Shown in pieces: positions 8,114-11,607 of a stretch of DNA of 11,607 bases. The position numbers and the translations under genes were made by a program. Origin of the DNA: Rhypophila decipiens (taxonomy: Eukaryota; Ascomycota; Sordariomycetes; Sordariales; Naviculisporaceae); contig MU858419.1 in the NCBI GenBank assembly GCA_033297075.1, positions 1 to 11,607 of the forward strand. The letters are read 5' to 3'. The notes under the pieces were generated by a model. The model was given only the letters and a program-made list of their open reading frames with translations. It did not search any database and was not told the origin of the DNA. Within the stretch, counting starts at the first letter, position 1. Each line of letters begins with the position of its first letter.

Positions 8114-8135
8114 CTACGAATCTATCTATTCGTAG
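8114..8135. repeat. small perfect hairpin
   Basis: CTACGAAT (8114-8121) and ATTCGTAG (8128-8135) are exact reverse complements around a 6-base loop. It lies at the left edge of the 8136-8531 open frame. It could be a remnant transposon end or a chance structure. Confidence 0.6.
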
Positions 8136-8531
8136 TTCTGTCCGGACCTAGAACCTGACTCCCGTCTCTTGCCTTTCCCTTCCATTGGAACTCCTTGCTA
8201 CAGATGTAGAACGGTTGACCTTGGCTGTACAGCTACTCACTCCCGATGTAAATACTGCCGCCAACAAACACTGAAGTCGGCACTGAAAGAGGGGCGATGT
8301 GCAGTCCTTCTTGAACAATACAGCAGATTTTGTCGGCAAGCCGATACCTTGAGGAAGACGATCTACAACAAGTGTCTGACCCGTGCCATATATGAGTTCC
8401 AGGCCTGGAAAGGTGGTAACGACATCGCACGGCAACTGAGACTCTCGTATCAAGGGCGACTTGGTTTATCTGGATACCAGTGCGGGAAAGTCTTTTACAC
8501 TGATTCCCGAGATATTGAGACAGATAAATAA
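8136..8531 (+). pseudogene. cysteine-rich ORF fragment resembling a degenerate Zn2Cys6 cluster
   Basis: The frame is open for 131 codons after the TAG at 8133 but contains no ATG, so it is either an internal exon or a remnant. Codons from 8196 to 8258 give C-x2-C-x6-C-x6-C-x2-C (CYRCRTVDLGC, then CKYC), which matches the first five cysteines of a fungal Zn2Cys6 (GAL4-type) cluster. The sixth is missing: Ser occupies the x6 position, and the next Cys comes only after 12 residues. The usual basic residues after the second Cys are also absent (RTVDLG). Further cysteines follow at irregular spacing. It overlaps the minus-strand ORF 8466-8993 by 66 bp. A decayed regulator-like gene is possible; chance is not excluded. 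Confidence 0.25.
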
Positions 8532-8993
8532 GCCATAATTGAACCGGGAAAGCTGATATCTCTTGAGTAAGACTCGGGCATCGGATGCGGTCATACTTGA
8601 GTGGCGGCTTTCGGGATACAATTGATGAGCTTTCCAATAGCTGGGGTATTTCCCAGTTAATACCTCAGTACTATATTTACCATTCCAAGAATTACTATAG
8701 GGCCTGTCTTGGCCTGTGCAAGATAATATTTTCGAGAGAATCACTGTTTTTGACAACTCATTAAACCTTCTTGGTAGTTGATGATGATGAGACGTATTGA
8801 CAGAATTGCATATCCATTTCTGGGAGACCCGTTTCTGGGAGACCCAGTTGCCCTGGCAGAATGCGGCTTTCGGAGTCCAAAGGTGTGGCACACCACTCTC
8901 TCTGGCTGAGTGACTACCAGGCAATAATCCCGTCTCTGCATATGTCCCGCTACACATTTGCTGGATGGGACCAATGGGGCCTGTCATATCCAT
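8466..8993 (-). CDS. uncertain 175-residue ORF, hypothetical
   Basis: The longest ATG-started single frame in this part of the window. There is no signal peptide, membrane segment or recognised domain; composition is Ser-rich and mixed, with scattered cysteines. A tandem 15-bp duplication (8817-8846 on the plus strand) adds five codons without breaking the frame and produces the repeated residues VSQKR/VSQKW. Sequences resembling introns occur inside, so the true structure could be spliced. At this length a chance ORF in an 11.6-kb window is possible. No neighbour suggests a role, and it overlaps the end of the plus-strand cysteine-rich frame. Confidence 0.28.
   Translation of the reverse strand: MDMTGPIGPIQQMCSGTYAETGLLPGSHSARESGVPHLWTPKAAFCQGNWVSQKRVSQKWICNSVNTSHHHQLPRRFNELSKTVILSKILSCTGQDRPYSNSWNGKYSTEVLTGKYPSYWKAHQLYPESRHSSMTASDARVLLKRYQLSRFNYGLFICLNISGISVKDFPALVSR
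8817..8846. repeat. 15-bp tandem duplication
   Basis: TTTCTGGGAGACCCG at 8817-8831 is repeated at 8832-8846 with only the last base changed to A. The unit length is a multiple of three, so any frame across it is kept. It looks like recent slippage. Confidence 0.9.
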
Positions 8994-9266
8994 AACGCTA
9001 TATCAGAATCCAACACCGGTCGAAATAGTGCTTATACTCTGTGGGTTGCGTGGGATCCGTGGACAATGCCAGAGTTATTCAAAGCCTTAGCGACCGTATT
9101 GTATTTGGTCCCAGAGTATAACTACTAGCCGAACAAGATACCACCTGTCGTGTAATCACAAAAGGGCCGAGACAAAACATCTGTAAGTTCGCTCCCAGTC
9201 AAGCAACGAGTATTTCCGCGCCCCTAAAGATACCATTCTTGTCTCCACGATGACCACTAGAGTACC

Positions 9267-9274
9267 TATATAAA
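9267..9274 (+). promoter_or_regulatory. TATA box of the secreted cysteine-rich gene
   Basis: TATATAAA followed by a G-run, about 155 bp upstream of the ATG at 9427. The intervening leader is C/T- and A-rich, as in highly expressed fungal genes. Confidence 0.6.
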
Positions 9275-9426
9275 GGGGGGCTTGGGACTCCTCTGGAACT
9301 AGGAAATAGCATATGAGCTACCAGTTCAATCCAGACCTCAAGCAATCCGTACTCGACTCATATACTTGAACTTTCTCGACCAATCCAATCGGAAAAGATT
9401 GTGCTCCTCCACCTTAGTCCTTCACC

Positions 9427-9836
9427 ATGCTCTTCTCACGAGACTTCATCTCTACTCTTCTTGCCCTAGCCCTCACGGCTACAGGCGTCCAAGCCACCAT
9501 TGCAGTCGGTACCGCAGTCGGTTACAACGGTACGACTTATCTTCATCTCCCTTGCCGACGCTGCGGCAAGATTAGCTAACATTTGAGCTTCCATGGTATC
9601 TAGTCATGTGGGTAGACGGGACCGATCCATGCCGATGGACCAAAATCAACAACATCGGCGAGAACCCATGCGAGGTCCACTTCAACCCACTCCAGGCCAA
9701 CGGGTACAGTTATGTGCTTCATGGCTGCGGCGGCAATCTCTGGCTCACCAACGGAGACGGCTCCTTCAACAGCAACTGCCACTACTCGACGGCCAACCTC
9801 GCTTGCAACGTGAAGCGAACTTATAAATGCTACTAG
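9427..9836 (+). CDS. small secreted six-cysteine protein (two exons)
   Basis: Exons 9427-9529 and 9604-9836 give a 111-residue protein; the ATG lies in a CACCATG context. Residues 1-23 form a clear signal peptide (hydrophobic LLALALTATG core, VQA cleavage site), leaving about 88 mature residues. These contain six cysteines (44, 57, 76, 93, 102, 110; spacing 12-18-16-8-7), an even number consistent with three disulfides. The mature chain is rich in Gly, Asn, Tyr and Trp, with GYSYVLHGCGG and LWLTNGDGSFN strings suggesting a compact beta fold. No N-glycosylation sequon was found. There is no dibasic pro-region and no LysM, hydrophobin or CFEM cysteine pattern. It is probably exported and disulfide-stabilised. 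Function is unknown; effector-like, antimicrobial or cell-wall roles are possibilities only. It stands alone with its own promoter near transposon remnants. Confidence 0.85.
9530..9603 (+). other. intron of the secreted cysteine-rich gene
   Basis: 74 bp, phase 1, with donor GTACGA, a textbook branch site GCTAAC (CTAAC at 9576-9580) and acceptor ATCTAG. It separates the signal-peptide exon from the exon carrying all six cysteines, a common arrangement in fungal secreted proteins. It removes an in-frame TAG at 9570s/9601. Confidence 0.8.
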
Positions 9837-10660
9837 GGGTGGTCAACTTGAAGGAGTGGTTCGGTGCGAGGTACTAGCAGGGTTTCACGTTGGACTGACC
9901 CGGTTTCTTAGAACCTAAATATAGATCTAGCATATTATCTTTTGCAATGAGATGTTTGTGTCTACTTCTGTCACGAAGCACTGTAATCAACCTTGCTGCA
10001 TTGATACAACTGCCGCTGGGCTTATAGCCTGGCTCTCAATGTGATAACAACGTTGTCTATGGTGCCGTGAACTAGACAGGTTGCATTGCACGTACAATTT
10101 CCCGTCACCTAATATGGCAAACAAATTCACCAAAAGTATCCAAACTTGTATTAACTTGAGCAAGACGAGGATACACCGAGCCTCTGGCTGAGCCTAAGAG
10201 TTCCGGCATCGAACAGTTCACCAACTCAGAAAAGGTGCCGTGTAGAGCTGATGGCGTTACATTGTGTCTTCGTGATCAGTGATCATTTGCCTCGATGCCT
10301 AGATCCTGTTGGCTCTGAACGACGTCGCCCAATGAACATTACCTTGGGCCTTGGCGCTAGCTTATTCTAGCTCATTTATGTGCCGAATGTCTCAGGGTGG
10401 TGCTTACCTTGCATTTCGCCTTGTGTTACCACCCAAGTTCAACAGACAAACAGAAACCTGTTTTGTCAATTGTGACTAGTTATTCTGTAATAAGTGTGAC
10501 AGAGAATTCTAGACCAAAGACCTCTTCGAATTACAAGAAATAGGGCAAACCGGAACTTCAGGTGGAAAGGGACACGTGTCATACCTTAGGTAAGCGGTCG
10601 ATTGGATTCCAAAAGCATACCTAGTGACATGAGCAAGTGAAATGCACATGGTGGACTGTC
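9837..10660. other. gene-free region after the secreted-protein gene
   Basis: Probable 3' UTR at the left end (AT-rich at about 9915-9945). Beyond it I see no open frame of note, RNA gene or recognisable mobile element. TGATCAGTGATCA near 10275 is a near-palindrome built from a repeated TGATCA. Confidence 0.4.
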
Positions 10661-10776
10661 TACCTTGGTCTAGATCATTTGTGACTCAATTTCTGGCAGA
10701 CGGGATGAGATTGTCATCTCGTATGCCCGTCCTCCCATTGTGCAATCGATGCCTCGAAACAGTAATGTTGCCATTC

Positions 10777-11226
10777 CTATGAGAACTGGTGATGCCAATT
10801 CCGATTGATTTTTGACGCCGAGTAGAGCAGCAGTCTTTGGCGACGGCATTCTGGCCGGTTGAGGGCGGCAACAAGGAGACCCATCGCGCAAGCCACCTTG
10901 GATTCGTGTGGCAGGTTCAATCTTACAGTCTTTTCTTCGGGGATCATGTTGGGTAGGTGGAACTTGGCAGCAGGAGGGAAGTAATGATTGCCATCATGCT
11001 TGATGAGGTGCTTTAATGGAATTGCCGGCAACAAAAGCCTGCATTAGACAATTGGCAACAATAATTGCTGAGATAGCCCCCACAGGAACCTTAGGAGACA
11101 GGTGAACACCGTTTCTCCATGGGGCAAGGCGTCTACCGTTATTGACACCTGACCCTCATTTTGCTGAGTCAGCAACTTATCCCAAAACAGAAAGTGGACT
11201 ACTAGGTCCAGAAACACGTTCTCGCC
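10777..11226 (-). pseudogene. possible spliced or decayed gene of unknown identity
   Basis: On the minus strand, an AATTAACAG acceptor-like string ends at 11227 and opens a frame reading GENVFLDLVVHFLFWDKLL, then VSITVDALPHGETVFTC, down to TAA at 11044. A 51-bp GT...AG segment (about 11089 to 11039, ending CTAATGCAG) would remove that stop and join in phase to the next frame. That frame reads LLLPAIPLKHLIKHDGNHYF, then EKTVRLNLPHESKVACAMGL, to a stop at 10777. There is no convincing initiator ATG, and the three minus frames are all open around 10686-10874. I recognise no family. It could be a gene fragment or coincidental open frames. Confidence 0.22.
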
Positions 11227-11512
11227 CTGTTAATTATAACGATAGCTTCTGGTCTTCGTTGTTATTCAGAAGGTGCAGTTTTTTGGTCCTCATGGCTACT
11301 GGTTTTGGACCCTTCTGAGCAGACAGGGAGCTTTTATGGGCAAAACCTCTGGCAAGTAAAGAGTACCCCTTGCACAATGGAAGGTAGAGCAAAAGGAAAG
11401 CCTAGATCAATGCAACTTGATTGCAAAAGGCTTCATTCAATTGTCCGATTGAGTTGTGATGTGTTGAAATTTCTGCTTGGACTGAAATACTGGCTGTCCC
11501 CATCTACGGAGT

Positions 11513-11532
11513 ATGGATGGATGGATGGATGG
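11513..11532. repeat. (ATGG)5 microsatellite
   Basis: Five perfect ATGG units. Read on the minus strand this is a CCAT tail directly after the sequence resembling a LINE 3' end, so it may be the simple-sequence tail of that element and not an independent microsatellite. Confidence 0.9.
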
Positions 11533-11607
11533 AATTTATTTCGCCCGGAGGCACTGAGCCTAAAGGGCCTATGCACGCTAACTACATTCGGTTCATCCAA
11601 ATCCGCC
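11533..11607 (-). mobile_element. probable 3' end of a Tad1-like LINE, continuing past the window
   Basis: Read on the minus strand, the edge sequence passes through AGGCTCAGTGCCTCCGGGCG and AAATAAATT, then ends in tandem CCAT units. Fungal Tad1-clade non-LTR retrotransposons typically end in a short 3' UTR followed by a simple-sequence tail, and a CTCCGGGCGAAATAAAT-like ending is what I recall for such elements. No reverse transcriptase can be seen because only 75 bp are in view. The target-site duplication was not found by eye. Confidence 0.4.

Noticed and set aside
8233..8637. 134-codon minus-strand frame
   Set aside because: Starts at TTG and is antisense to the cysteine-rich frame; no recognisable pattern.
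9593..9826. Frames overlapping the second exon of the secreted protein on both strands
   Set aside because: Shadow frames; the spliced frame has signal peptide, even cysteine count and canonical splice sites.
1..11607. CRISPR array, tRNA, rRNA or biosynthetic core enzyme
   Set aside because: Looked for; no regularly spaced repeats, no cloverleaf with conserved T-loop, no rRNA-like stretch and no synthase domains seen.

Overview
The window looks like an accessory, repeat-rich stretch of a filamentous ascomycete genome, most likely Eurotiomycete (Aspergillus/Penicillium-like). The reasons are short introns (65-109 bp) with GTATGT/GTTAGT-type donors and CTAAC/CTAAT branch sites, eukaryotic TATA boxes, CACAATG/ACCATG start contexts, and long intergenic gaps between single-gene units. 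Nothing bacterial is present: no operons, Shine-Dalgarno sites or CRISPR array.

Layout. 1-335: probable 3' part of a Copia-type LTR, with a 16-bp-stem hairpin, a perfect 20-bp palindrome, a TATA box and a TATTCCAACA terminus. 667-1635 (-): intact classical short-chain dehydrogenase/reductase. 1636-4300: mostly non-coding, with the SDR promoter, a CCGG cluster and some weak ORFs. 4478-5755 (+): three-exon gene for a 367-residue, probably nuclear protein with a helical N-terminus, a Pro/Ser linker, a Myc-like nuclear localisation signal and a C-terminal Cys/His-containing domain of unknown function. 6370-6872 (+): decayed coding-like remnant with a Cys/His string resembling that domain. 6956-7790 (-): dead Fot1/pogo-type DDE transposase. 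8136-8531 (+) and 8466-8993 (-): overlapping uncertain ORFs, the first with a degenerate Zn2Cys6-like cysteine string, the second with an in-frame 15-bp duplication. 9427-9836 (+): two-exon gene for a 111-residue secreted protein with six cysteines. 9837-10660: no gene seen. 10777-11226 (-): possible decayed or spliced ORF pair. 11513-11607: ATGG microsatellite joined to what looks like the 3' end of a Tad1-like LINE on the minus strand, running off the right edge.

The three supported genes (SDR, nuclear Cys/His protein, secreted cysteine-rich protein) have separate promoters, and nothing in the sequence shows them acting in one pathway. What they share is the setting: remnants of three transposon classes (LTR, DNA transposon, LINE) surround small lineage-specific genes, as is common in fast-evolving fungal compartments. 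The secreted cysteine-rich protein and the Cys/His-domain protein are the best candidates for undescribed biology. All exon structures are read by eye from splice signals and have no transcript support.
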